A stretch of 64,000 nucleotides of DNA, taken from positions 1 through 64,000 of the forward strand of contig JAFSTX010000059.1 in NCBI GenBank assembly GCA_017445585.1, read 5' to 3'. The notes under the pieces are model-generated. The model was not told the origin of the DNA and made no database searches. It worked only from the letters and a program-made list of their open reading frames with translations. The number at the start of each line of letters is the position of its first letter. The stretch's first letter is position 1. Below are positions 33,593 through 43,044 of the stretch, in pieces. The position numbers were made by a program, and so were the translations under genes. The stretch comes from Lachnospiraceae bacterium (GTDB lineage Bacteria; Bacillota; Clostridia; Lachnospirales; Lachnospiraceae).

Positions 33593-36500
33593 TCATTCTT
33601 CTTCCTTTTTCTTTTTACCGCCGACGATAAAGATCGTCACTGCAGCTCCGACCGCAGCTACGGCGCCGGCTATGATGCCGATCAGCGCTCCTGTGGACAG
33701 ACCGTCGGAAGGCTCCGCAGGTTCTTCCGCTGCCTCGGTCGGCGCCTCCGTGACAGGTTCGGCGGGCTTGTCGTCATGAGGCTTTGTTTCCCTGGACGGG
33801 AGCGTCAGAGGGCCTGTAGTGGAATAGAAGCTTGCGTTTGCCCAGGCACAGCCGCTGGAATCATGAGCACTGCCGCCGCAGATGACAGCGAGCTTCACGA
33901 GCTTGGCTCCGGTGATGTCCACGTCTATGAACTCACCGGACATCTTCTTTGTGATGTTCTCGGACTCTGCGACCTTGACCCAGGTCCCGTCACCGTAATC
34001 GACGTATACGCGGTAGATGACGCCCTGCGATTTGCCGGCCTTGCCGTTGCTGTTCGTGATGCCTATCGCGGAGTAGAAGCGGTTCGCACCGAGTTCTGCG
34101 ACGTCGTAGATGGTCCAGGACTCGATAGAATAGTCTATGGGCAGCACGGGATTCTTGGGATGCATTCCCAGTCCGTCAAAGAACAGCGCTTCCTGCTCGC
34201 CGATACAGATGATATCCTCGGGCTTGCCGTACGGATGGTCTACGGTCGTGGGCTGGCCCATCGGATACGTGGCGTTGCTCGTGTTAGAAGAGTCCACATA
34301 GCTCAGTGCAGAGAGGAGCACGCTCCACTTGTCATACTCCATAGGCAGTCCCATATAGGTGCCGTCCTTGGACGGATAATAATTGTCCGTGGGATGGGCC
34401 TTGGGAGGCGTCGCGGGGCCTTCGTGGTTCTTATGGATACTGACTGAGCCGTTTTCGTCGTATTTGTAGACACAGGCGTTTGCCCAGAAGACTGCACTGG
34501 AATCGTGAGTCTTGGTCGCACTTACCACGGCTACCTTAAGCTGCTTGGCTCCGGTGATGTCGAGATCGAATTCTCCCGACATGAAACCGGTGATGATATC
34601 GGACTGGCCGATGAGCTGCCAGCTGCCGTTGCCCTTCTTGTCGATATACACGCGGAAGATCGTGCCCTTTGAGTTGCCATTCTTGCCTTTTGTATTAGTA
34701 AGACCGATGGCAGAGTAGAAGCGGTTGACATCCATACCTCTCAGGTCGTAGATCGTGTAGGATTCGATGGAACCGTTCACGGGCTTGTTCGGATTCATCG
34801 GATGCATTCCCAGTCCGGTATAGAAGAACTGGTTGTTTTTGCCGATCTTGGCGATAGCGGCGGTGGAACCGTAAGGGTGGTTGTAGTTCGTGGGCTGGCC
34901 CTTCGGATATTTGTCATTCGTCGTATTTGCCGATTTGACAAAATCGGTCTTGGACAGGAAGATCACAGAACCCTCTGCGGCCTTCAGGTCTTCGGTATAG
35001 TTGCCCTTGCTTGCCTTGTAGTTAAGCTCATAATTCAGGGTGGAGTTATTGGTGTGGATCTTTTCGGAGCCCTTTGAGCTGTACTTGTATACGCAGGCGT
35101 TGCCCCAGACGGAACCGCAGGAGGTATGGGCACCGGATGCAAAGACCATGAGCTTCAGGTATTTCGCACCGGTGATATCCACGTCGAACTCGCCGGTCTG
35201 CTTGCCGGAGATATAGTCTGACTCGGCGAGCAGAGTGTATTTGCCCTGTCCCTCATAATCCGCGTATACACGGAAGTAGACAGGCTCACACTGTCCGTTC
35301 TTGCCCTTTTCGTTCGTGATGCCGACTACTGCGTAGAAACGGTCCACATCGAGAGAGGTCAGGTCATAGGTGGTAAACGAAGGCTTGGAGGTGCTCGCTG
35401 CCTTCGGATGGACGCCGAGGCCCTTCTTTATCTTCTGGGCTTTGGTGCCTATCACTATGTCGCCTGCTTCTCCGTAAGGATGGTCGAGGTTGGTGGGCTT
35501 GCCGTTCGGGTATTCCTTGCTGGTCGTATTCGAGGCCTCGGTATAAGTCAGATCCGACAGGAACCTGACCGAGCCGGAGACTGCCTTGACCGTGGTGGTG
35601 TAATTCCCGCTCTTGCTGGCGGTGTATTTGCCGGGCAGGACCACCTTGCTGCCTGAGAAGGATTCTCCGCCTTTTTCATATTTGAATACACAGGCGTTCG
35701 CCCAGGCTGAAGCGCTGGAGTAGTGATCGGTGCCGGCGGCTACGATGCCGAGCTTCAGGCTCTTAACTCCTGAAATATCTACCAGGAATTCTCCGCTGTC
35801 TTTGCCGGTGATGATACGTGATTCGCCCAGAAGCCTGTAAACGCCGTCGCCGTACTCTCCGTATACTCTCATGATGACGCCCTTTGAGACGCCCTTCTTG
35901 CCGTTGGGATTGGTGATGCCGACGGCGGAATAAAAACGGTCCACATCCATGCCGGAGAGGTCATAGGTAGTCCAGGACTCAGGTGTCTGTGCCGTGGGGC
36001 TCTCGGGATGCACGCCGAGACCAAGTGAGAAAGAGGTATCCTTCTTGCCGATGATCAGTGCGCCTGCCGTGCTGCCGTAAGGGCAGTCACGTGAAGTGGA
36101 GGCGCCGTTCGTATTAGAGGATTCCGTATAGTCTATATAGGACAGATATGTCAGCGATCCGCTCTTAATGTCGGAGGCTCCCTTGTAATCACCGTTCTCG
36201 CTGGGAGTATATGCAGCCAGGATAGTCGACGGATCAAAAGTATTTGTGATCGCATCGCCGCTGATACTCTCCTTGTAGAGCTCAGGCACGGGGTCCTGAC
36301 GCAGCGTATAGGTGACGGGAGTTGTGGTCCCGGCAGCGTAGAGGGGCAGAGAGACTGTGGCTTTCCAGCCGTCTGCTGCATTCAGACGGAATACATAGTC
36401 GCTGGGCGTATCGCCTTCGTATGCCCTGACCCTGACGGACTCGGGACGGTGCTTGTACTGGTCGTCGTTGTCGTTCCAGATTACGGAGACTTCACGCTCG

Positions 36501-39040
36501 GCCTTTGGCAGATAAGTAAGGGTAGTGACGCCGTCTGCAACGCTCACATCATATTCTTCGGGGAGACCCTCAAAGTCTACGGAGTAATTGGCCATGGGTC
36601 CGCAGATGCTCGTCGAAGTATATACGCAGGCGTCGGCCCAGATGCTGCCGCATGACCAGTTGTTCGTGCCGGCGGGGTATATCGCCAGCTTCAGCTTTTT
36701 CACGCCGCTGATGCCCACGGAGAATTCTCCGGTCTTCTTTCCGGTGATCGTATCCGAAGAGGAGAGAAGTACATACTCGCCGTCGCCGTAATCGCCGAAT
36801 ACACGGAAGATGACGCCCTGGGAACTTCCGTTTTTGCCGTTTGCATTTGTGATGCCTGCGGCCGCATAGAAACGGTCAGCGTTAAGAGCACTGATATCGT
36901 AGATCGTCCAGCCTTCTCCGCCTTTATTGGAGGGAACTTCGGGATGGACGCCGAGACCCTTTTCAAAGACCGTGTTTTCCTCGCCGATTATGATCTTGTC
37001 GGTAGTCTTGCCGCCGTAGGGGTAGTTTACGGCAGCGGGCGCTCCGCTGCTGTTAGAAGACTCCAGATAGGCAAGGTCGGTGAGATATGTGACCTGGGTG
37101 CCTTCTTTTATCTCCTCCGCGCCGCGGAAATCGCCGTCTCCGGCATCGCGCCAGGAACCGGTGGAGGAGGCATAGAGCCCGGACCATGTATGCGACCACT
37201 CGTTGGAATCATCGATAGTTACGGGTTCGCCGATGGCGTCGCCGTTAGAGGTGAGCTGCGCGTTAAGGCTCACGGGACGCAGCCCCGGAGCGTTGTCGGA
37301 ATCGTTCCAGACTACCTTAAGGACATAATCTATAAGGGAACGGAATGTGCAGATGATGATGCGTTTGCCGGAGTAAACTACGGCGTAGTTGGCAGGAAGC
37401 TCCTCTACCTTCGCGCTGTAGACTACGGTCTCGGGATCGGTGCCGTTTCTGTGCTTTGCCAGACCTTCCCATGTGTATTTCCAGCCGTTTTCACTGTTCA
37501 GAATGACGGGGTCGCCGCTGGCCGCACCGTCGGCAAAGAGCTGAAGTCTGATCTCGGAAGGGCGGGCGCTCTCGTCCTCATCTACCCAGAGTATGTCAGA
37601 GGCATATGAGACGGTCTGTACCGCAGGATCATATGTGGAGGTCATGGAGACGAGGTCGCCGTCCACGGCTGAGGTGTAATATTCGGGATCGGCTGTGACT
37701 TTGACACTGTAGGAGACGGGATCAGAGGCTCCCTCTTTTCTTGCGGGAAGGCGTTCCCATTTGTACGTCCACTCAGCAGCGGCGTCTACAGACACCGGAT
37801 CGCCGTACGGCGCATCGTCTGCGTAGAGCTGCAGCGCAAGCTGCGCCGGGCGCACTCCATAGGCGTCGTCAGAATCGTTCCAGTCTACCGTGACGGAGAA
37901 TTCCGTTTCAAGCACAAATGTGCACGTCAGGATGCCATTCTCATATGAGACGCGGTAATTCGGAATGGAAGCAGTCACGCTGTAGACTGCCTCGGCGCCG
38001 GAAGCGTTGTATTTGGGAACAGAAGGCCATGAATAGCCATAGCCGCTCTCAGAACTGACGGTGACAGGTGCTCCGGAGGGAACTCCGTCGGCAAGCAGCT
38101 GCAGCTGGATGGAGTCGGGACGGTAGCTTTCGTTGCCGGTATCATTCCATGAGGTCTGAACAGCGAATGAAGTGCGCTCGGTCTGATACACACAGGCGTC
38201 CGCCCAGGAAAAAGCGCCGTCGAACTGATAGTTGTTTCTGGTATTGACTGCGGTCCCTGTAGCGACAGCTTCGAGCTTCAGATATCTGTATCCGCTGATG
38301 CAGACATCGAATTCGGCAGTCAGCCACTGTTTGATGCCCGTCGAGGTAGCAAGCAGGGTAAAATCCGCGTCATCCGTGCCGGTAGTGCTGCCGTAGACGT
38401 TGCAGGTCATAGTCCAGGCGTTCTTGTTCCAGTTTGAAGCATCGTTGCCGCGGCTCGTCAGACCAACCACACTGTAGAAGTAGTCCGCGTCAAGCCCCTG
38501 CAGATCGTAGATGATGGAGCAGGGCTTTTTGCCGCTCGGAGAGAGCAGACCGGAAATACCGTTGTTGTATTTCGACGCATTATACCCAAGCAGAATGTCT
38601 CTGGCAGAGAGCGTACGGTCGCCGACAGTGCGGTAGGTGATGCCGCCCTCGGTATAGCAGCCGCTCGCCGTGGAACCGGTGTAGATCTCCAGTCTGGAGC
38701 TGGAGCCGTTGTACAGGCTGACCAGGTCCAGATCGCTGCCGTGCATGGATTTGATTCGCAGCGGAAAATTGCGGTTCACAAAGAAGGTCTGCGGAGCGTC
38801 TTCGTCGTTCTGGTAGCCGATGACGTATTCGGAGATTTTTTTGTCAGTATTATATAAATCGGAAAGAAGTCGCACAGATGATGCGATCGCGTGGGAGTTC
38901 TTTCCGGCGGTGCTGCCGGTGGAACTGATCGTAGGCACCGTGACAGCTTCCGCGTAGGCGGGAACCGCAGCCGGAACCGCCGCAGCGAGCACCATAACCG
39001 AGCTTAACAGAACACACATTAACCGTTTAAACAGTTTCAT
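33593..39040 (-). CDS. Giant membrane-anchored surface protein with NPCBM-like and CnaB-like modules
   Basis: The 1815-residue protein starts with a signal peptide (LMCVLLSSVMVLAAAVPAAV). The order is: long-type NPCBM-like module (55-285); CnaB-like modules beginning near 290, 385, 480 and 573, each with a WNDSD- or WVDED-type start; CnaB-like 5 near 848; short-type NPCBM-like modules near 945-1120, 1135-1320, 1335-1525 and 1545-1737. A further short NPCBM-like module (about 630-810) sits inside the fourth CnaB-like module. The end is a low-complexity EPVTEAPTEAAEEPAEP linker, one helix (ALIGIIAGAVAAVGAAVTIF) and a KKKKEEE tail, so anchoring is by membrane, not LPXTG. AGGAGG precedes ATG. Likely a glycan-binding adhesin or scaffold. 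Confidence 0.8.
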   Translation of the reverse strand: MKLFKRLMCVLLSSVMVLAAAVPAAVPAYAEAVTVPTISSTGSTAGKNSHAIASSVRLLSDLYNTDKKISEYVIGYQNDEDAPQTFFVNRNFPLRIKSMHGSDLDLVSLYNGSSSRLEIYTGSTASGCYTEGGITYRTVGDRTLSARDILLGYNASKYNNGISGLLSPSGKKPCSIIYDLQGLDADYFYSVVGLTSRGNDASNWNKNAWTMTCNVYGSTTGTDDADFTLLATSTGIKQWLTAEFDVCISGYRYLKLEAVATGTAVNTRNNYQFDGAFSWADACVYQTERTSFAVQTSWNDTGNESYRPDSIQLQLLADGVPSGAPVTVSSESGYGYSWPSVPKYNASGAEAVYSVTASIPNYRVSYENGILTCTFVLETEFSVTVDWNDSDDAYGVRPAQLALQLYADDAPYGDPVSVDAAAEWTYKWERLPARKEGASDPVSYSVKVTADPEYYTSAVDGDLVSMTSTYDPAVQTVSYASDILWVDEDESARPSEIRLQLFADGAASGDPVILNSENGWKYTWEGLAKHRNGTDPETVVYSAKVEELPANYAVVYSGKRIIICTFRSLIDYVLKVVWNDSDNAPGLRPVSLNAQLTSNGDAIGEPVTIDDSNEWSHTWSGLYASSTGSWRDAGDGDFRGAEEIKEGTQVTYLTDLAYLESSNSSGAPAAVNYPYGGKTTDKIIIGEENTVFEKGLGVHPEVPSNKGGEGWTIYDISALNADRFYAAAGITNANGKNGSSQGVIFRVFGDYGDGEYVLLSSSDTITGKKTGEFSVGISGVKKLKLAIYPAGTNNWSCGSIWADACVYTSTSICGPMANYSVDFEGLPEEYDVSVADGVTTLTYLPKAEREVSVIWNDNDDQYKHRPESVRVRAYEGDTPSDYVFRLNAADGWKATVSLPLYAAGTTTPVTYTLRQDPVPELYKESISGDAITNTFDPSTILAAYTPSENGDYKGASDIKSGSLTYLSYIDYTESSNTNGASTSRDCPYGSTAGALIIGKKDTSFSLGLGVHPESPTAQTPESWTTYDLSGMDVDRFYSAVGITNPNGKKGVSKGVIMRVYGEYGDGVYRLLGESRIITGKDSGEFLVDISGVKSLKLGIVAAGTDHYSSASAWANACVFKYEKGGESFSGSKVVLPGKYTASKSGNYTTTVKAVSGSVRFLSDLTYTEASNTTSKEYPNGKPTNLDHPYGEAGDIVIGTKAQKIKKGLGVHPKAASTSKPSFTTYDLTSLDVDRFYAVVGITNEKGKNGQCEPVYFRVYADYEGQGKYTLLAESDYISGKQTGEFDVDITGAKYLKLMVFASGAHTSCGSVWGNACVYKYSSKGSEKIHTNNSTLNYELNYKASKGNYTEDLKAAEGSVIFLSKTDFVKSANTTNDKYPKGQPTNYNHPYGSTAAIAKIGKNNQFFYTGLGMHPMNPNKPVNGSIESYTIYDLRGMDVNRFYSAIGLTNTKGKNGNSKGTIFRVYIDKKGNGSWQLIGQSDIITGFMSGEFDLDITGAKQLKVAVVSATKTHDSSAVFWANACVYKYDENGSVSIHKNHEGPATPPKAHPTDNYYPSKDGTYMGLPMEYDKWSVLLSALSYVDSSNTSNATYPMGQPTTVDHPYGKPEDIICIGEQEALFFDGLGMHPKNPVLPIDYSIESWTIYDVAELGANRFYSAIGITNSNGKAGKSQGVIYRVYVDYGDGTWVKVAESENITKKMSGEFIDVDITGAKLVKLAVICGGSAHDSSGCAWANASFYSTTGPLTLPSRETKPHDDKPAEPVTEAPTEAAEEPAEPSDGLSTGALIGIIAGAVAAVGAAVTIFIVGGKKKKEEE

Positions 39041-39161
39041 GAGTACCTCCTGGTAATAGAAAAAGATCAAAGGTGGGATCATTCCTTAATTAACTATAGA
39101 AACATTCCCGAATTTAATCTATCACAACGCCGCTTCGACTTGCAAACCTTTTCGATCGCGC

Positions 39162-39236
39162 CGGTCAAAGCTCTTTGATTCTGAACGGTCAAAGTGGAAT
39201 TTGCTCCTATCAATAGAAAAACCTATTGTTTATAAT
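39162..39236 (+). promoter_or_regulatory. Regulatory region of the ABC-transporter operon
   Basis: TATAAT at 39231-39236 precedes the permease start by 33 bases. Where a -35 would lie is the dyad CAATAG-N6-CTATTG (39211-39228). Upstream are two direct copies of CGGTCAAAG (39162-39170, 39186-39194), the first forming the palindrome TCAAAG-CT-CTTTGA (39165-39178). A missing -35 with nearby sites suggests an activator-dependent promoter, possibly using one of the two AraC proteins of this locus. The same interval must hold the divergent promoter of the giant surface protein. Confidence 0.6.
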
Positions 39237-39268
39237 CCTTACAAAGAGTTATGTAGGGGAGGATTCTC

Positions 39269-40225
39269 ATGCGAAAAGAGAACAGTAAAGAAAAAGTCGC
39301 GAGACCAATAAAACCAGGTTCCGGCAGATATATAAAGAAGCGTCTGCGTGAGAGCTGGCAGTGGTATCTGCTGCTTTTGCCTGCTTTCCTTTATATACTG
39401 ATATTCCAGTACGGGCCGATGTACGGCATACTGATGGCTTTCCAGAATTACCGCCCCAGCAAGGGCGTGATGGGCAGCCCCTGGGTCGGCTTCGACAATT
39501 TCATCCGCTTCTTCAATTATCCCTATTTCTGGAAGATGATCCGCAATACCTTGTCGATCACTCTTCTTTCGCTGGCCACTTTTCCCTGCGCCATCATATT
39601 TGCGCTGTTCCTGAACGAGCTGACGAATATGAAGTTCAAAAAGGTAGCGCAGATGGTCAGCTACATGCCCCACTTCCTTTCGGAGGTCGTCGTGGTATCG
39701 CTCGTCATGCTGATGCTGGACCTTTCGAACGGCCCGATAAACAACCTGATCGACGCTATGGGCGGCGAGAGGATGTATTTTATGGGAGAGCCGGGAGCCT
39801 TCGCCCCGATATACGTTCTGTCGGGACTCTGGCAGAATCTGGGCTGGGGCACGATCCTGTATATATCGGCGCTCTCTGCGGTGCCGAGCGAGCAGATCGA
39901 GGCAGCGAGGATCGACGGCGCGAGCCGCTTCCAGGTCATGTGGCACGTAAACCTGCCCACGATCATGCCCACGATCATGATCACGCTGCTGATGCGAATG
40001 GGCCGTATAATGAGCCTTGGCTATACAAAGATCCTGCTGATGGAAAACGATCTTGTCGCCGATGTATCAAACGTAATTTCTACGTATACGTATAAGGTCG
40101 GTATTCTGGGAGGACAGTACAGCTATTCCACTGCCATAGGGCTTTTTAACAACGTGATAAATATCATACTCCTGCTGGCCTTTAACCGGCTGTCCAAAAA
40201 ACTGACCGAGATCAGTCTGTTCTGA
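39269..40225 (+). CDS. Sugar ABC transporter permease, LplB-like
   Basis: The 318-residue inner-membrane permease has six predicted helices and the cytoplasmic ATPase-docking EAA loop EAARIDGASRFQVMWHVNLP near residue 210. It begins with a basic cytoplasmic tail followed by YLLLLPAFLYILIFQYGPMY. It belongs to the LplB/YteP carbohydrate-uptake type 1 permeases that work with a lipoprotein binder and a shared MsmX-type ATPase. GGGGAGG precedes ATG. It heads an apparent operon running at least to the binding protein. Confidence 0.94.
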   Translation: MRKENSKEKVARPIKPGSGRYIKKRLRESWQWYLLLLPAFLYILIFQYGPMYGILMAFQNYRPSKGVMGSPWVGFDNFIRFFNYPYFWKMIRNTLSITLLSLATFPCAIIFALFLNELTNMKFKKVAQMVSYMPHFLSEVVVVSLVMLMLDLSNGPINNLIDAMGGERMYFMGEPGAFAPIYVLSGLWQNLGWGTILYISALSAVPSEQIEAARIDGASRFQVMWHVNLPTIMPTIMITLLMRMGRIMSLGYTKILLMENDLVADVSNVISTYTYKVGILGGQYSYSTAIGLFNNVINIILLLAFNRLSKKLTEISLF

Positions 40226-40243
40226 TGCGGGAGGTGAGATGAC

Positions 40244-41173
40244 ATGAGCAATGGCAAGAAGAAACTGAATCACATAAAAAATTCCAAGGGCGACCGGCTG
40301 TTCCTGTTCATCGTATATGCGGCGGTCACTCTGGTGGTACTGATGTGCGCTTATCCGCTCTATCTGACCATCATAGCGTCCATCTCTGATCCCTACGACG
40401 TCTACAGCGGCAAGGTCAATTTCCTTCCGAGCGGTTTTTCGGTCGAGTCATACAAGCTGGTCTTTACCAACAGCGCGATCTGGCGCGGCTACCGCAACTC
40501 GATCTTTTATACGGTGGTCGGCACCGCATTTAATCTGCTGCTGACCATCCCCAGCGCGTATGCTCTCAGCAAAAAGCGCATGTACGGCAGGAATCTCTTT
40601 ATGACGCTGTTCCTGATCACGATGTATTTCGGCGGCGGAATGATCCCTCATTACCTGCTTTTCAAAAACATGGGCCTTATAGATACGCCCTGGATCCTGA
40701 TCATCAACGGCGGCGTGAGCGTATATCACGTGATCGTTACGAGAACGTATTTCCAGAACAATATCCCTGAGTCCCTCTACGAGGCGGCGAGGATCGACGG
40801 AGCCAGTGAGCTGCGGTGCTTCTTTAAGCTCGTGCTGCCGCTCAGCGCTCCGATCATCGCGGTCATCACGCTGTACTGCGCGGTCGGTCACTGGAGCAGC
40901 TATTTCAGTGCGCTGATCTATACTCACAATCAGGAGCTTCAGCCGCTGCAGCTGGTCCTGCGCAATATTCTGATCCTGAATGAGTCCGCTTATACTGACG
41001 CGCTCCAGACGGGCGACGCCGAGCTTATCGCCGACGCGTCGCGCCAGGCCTACCAGGCGCTCACCATGAAGTATGCTCTGGTATTTATCTCGAGCGCGCC
41101 CATGCTGGCCATCTACCCCTTCGTACAGAAGCATTTCGTAAAGGGAGTCATGGTCGGATCGCTCAAGGGCTGA
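40244..41173 (+). CDS. Carbohydrate ABC transporter permease, YtcP/LplC-like
   Basis: The 309-residue six-helix permease is the partner of the upstream LplB-like protein. The EAA loop is EAARIDGASELRCFFKLVLP near residue 180. SAYALSKKRMYGRN near residue 105 and the C-terminal FVQKHFVKGVMVGSLKG are characteristic of the YtcP branch. GGGAGGTGAG lies upstream. No ATP-binding subunit is encoded nearby, so energy probably comes from an ATPase encoded elsewhere. Confidence 0.94.
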   Translation: MSNGKKKLNHIKNSKGDRLFLFIVYAAVTLVVLMCAYPLYLTIIASISDPYDVYSGKVNFLPSGFSVESYKLVFTNSAIWRGYRNSIFYTVVGTAFNLLLTIPSAYALSKKRMYGRNLFMTLFLITMYFGGGMIPHYLLFKNMGLIDTPWILIINGGVSVYHVIVTRTYFQNNIPESLYEAARIDGASELRCFFKLVLPLSAPIIAVITLYCAVGHWSSYFSALIYTHNQELQPLQLVLRNILILNESAYTDALQTGDAELIADASRQAYQALTMKYALVFISSAPMLAIYPFVQKHFVKGVMVGSLKG

Positions 41174-41251
41174 TCATTTCTATACTGCCCGACTGACAGA
41201 TGAGGTAAAAAACTCGCTTTTTTTGAATAAGTTAATTAAGGAGGAACATTT

Positions 41252-43042
41252 ATGAAAAAAACATTAGTCAGAATGCTTTCCCTTCTGCTTGCATCGGTCA
41301 TGGTGCTTACCTGCCTGACTGCTTGCGGCGGCGGAAGTGATGAGAAGACGTCCGCAGCGGCCGGAAGCGGCGCGGCGGGTCAGGAAGACGCCACCGGCGA
41401 GGCCGGAAAAAGCACAGTGCCTCAGATCACGAATAAACCCGTGATCAACGAGCCCGTCACTCTCAAGATAGTGACTCAGCGCCACGCTGGATCCACGACA
41501 GATGCGAAGGACCTCTGGTTCTTTAAATATATGGAATACTGGCTTGCGCAGCAGGGCTATGACGTGAAGATCGACGTTCAGCAGTCCAATGAGGCCTCTC
41601 AGGAGAAGGCCCTCCTGCTCGGCACCGATACGCTGCCTGATATCGTCTGGGGTATCAGCCTTGGCAAGACAAACGCTGCCCGCTACGGCATGGAAGAAGG
41701 AATGCTCCTCGACTGGACGCCTTATCTGAACGACTCCCTGATGCCGAATCTGTGCAGCTGGCTCGAGAAGTATCCTGACATCCTGCCCAATATCACCACC
41801 CCTAACGGCGGCGTCTATGCGCTTCCTTATATAGCTCCTTCGCAGTACGCCTCGGGCTGCTACGGCACTTCCGAGCGTCTGTACTACCGCCAGAGCTGGC
41901 TGGACGCCTGCGGCAGGACCAACCCTACTACTCAGCAGGAATTCATCGATACGCTCCGCGCGTTTAAGAACATGAAGCTCGACGGCGGTAAGACTCCGAT
42001 CCCCGTAGTCAGCGCAGGCTCCTTCCTGGAGAAATACCTTTGGACCTGTCTTGGCTTCTACGGAACGGAGCCTAACAAGTACGGCTCGAACCTGATGCTC
42101 AAAGACGGCCAGCTTGTCGTTCCCGCGTATACGCCCGCGTACAAGGATTTCATATCCATCATGAATACTCTCTATACGGAGGGCATGCTGGCGAGAGATT
42201 ACTTCAGCGTGAGTGATACTACTGCCGGCGGTCTCATGAGAGACGGCGTCTGCGGCGCTCTGGCATGGTGGACTCTGGAATATGTGGGCGAGGATCCCGC
42301 GGCTTTCGGAGATATCGTCTGTGCGAACCCTATCCTGATGGGAGACAACAAAGAGATCCATGTCAGCAGACTCAGCTACTATACGGCTGATACGCTGTGG
42401 GTATCTTCAAAGACCAAATATCCCGAGCTCATAGCTATCATGCTTGACTTCATCTACAGTGAAGAAGGCGCCATGATCTACCGCTACGGCCCGAAGCAGG
42501 GCGAGGATCCGCTGGGACTCGTGGACGGCTGGTACTACGACGAGAATGGCGACATCACCACAAAGATGGTCAAAGACGGCGTCTACGCGTCCATGGCCGC
42601 ATATGGCCGCGACCGCATCTTCCCGTTTGATAACGCAGGTCTGCGTCCGGCAGTCGTGACGTCCGGTACCGGAAAAATGATCGAGTTCACCGATTCCGTG
42701 ACGGGCGAGAAATACGAGTGTATCGACAACCTTAAGCTTGACGATAATACGAATGACGGTCACTGGAGACTTATCACCATAGATAAATGGAGCGATTACG
42801 CTACGTCGATCAGACTGGACGGAGTGTATCTCGATTCCGAGAAGGCAGCCGAGACTTCGGATATCATCACTACGATCCAGAATTACATCACGAAGGAATC
42901 CGCAAAATTCATCACCGGACAGAGGGATATCAGCACCGTGGAACTCTTCTGGGAGGAACTGGAGAATCTCGGCATCCAGGATTATCTGGACACGATGAAC
43001 GAAGCATACGCAGACGTTCTGGCTAATTACTTCGGAGGTTGA
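41252..43042 (+). CDS. Extracellular solute-binding lipoprotein of the sugar ABC transporter
   Basis: The 596-residue protein has a lipoprotein signal (MVLTCLTACGGG, acylated cysteine near residue 25), then a low-complexity Ser/Ala/Gly linker and a two-lobed family 1-type binding domain. Its large size and context with LplB/YtcP place it with LplA-like binders for oligosaccharides. TDTLPDIVWGISLG near residue 125 is the usual hinge-side strand. TAAGGAGGA precedes ATG. The MBL gene starts two bases after its stop. The sugar is unknown; pectin- or hemicellulose-derived oligomers fit the neighbouring hydrolases. Confidence 0.92.
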   Translation: MKKTLVRMLSLLLASVMVLTCLTACGGGSDEKTSAAAGSGAAGQEDATGEAGKSTVPQITNKPVINEPVTLKIVTQRHAGSTTDAKDLWFFKYMEYWLAQQGYDVKIDVQQSNEASQEKALLLGTDTLPDIVWGISLGKTNAARYGMEEGMLLDWTPYLNDSLMPNLCSWLEKYPDILPNITTPNGGVYALPYIAPSQYASGCYGTSERLYYRQSWLDACGRTNPTTQQEFIDTLRAFKNMKLDGGKTPIPVVSAGSFLEKYLWTCLGFYGTEPNKYGSNLMLKDGQLVVPAYTPAYKDFISIMNTLYTEGMLARDYFSVSDTTAGGLMRDGVCGALAWWTLEYVGEDPAAFGDIVCANPILMGDNKEIHVSRLSYYTADTLWVSSKTKYPELIAIMLDFIYSEEGAMIYRYGPKQGEDPLGLVDGWYYDENGDITTKMVKDGVYASMAAYGRDRIFPFDNAGLRPAVVTSGTGKMIEFTDSVTGEKYECIDNLKLDDNTNDGHWRLITIDKWSDYATSIRLDGVYLDSEKAAETSDIITTIQNYITKESAKFITGQRDISTVELFWEELENLGIQDYLDTMNEAYADVLANYFGG

Positions 43043-43044
43043 TC

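Noticed and set aside
33593-38500. Repeated WNDSD and HPYG segments as a DNA repeat array or CRISPR
   Set aside because: The repeats are diverged protein modules of about 90 and 180 residues, not short identical DNA repeats with spacers.
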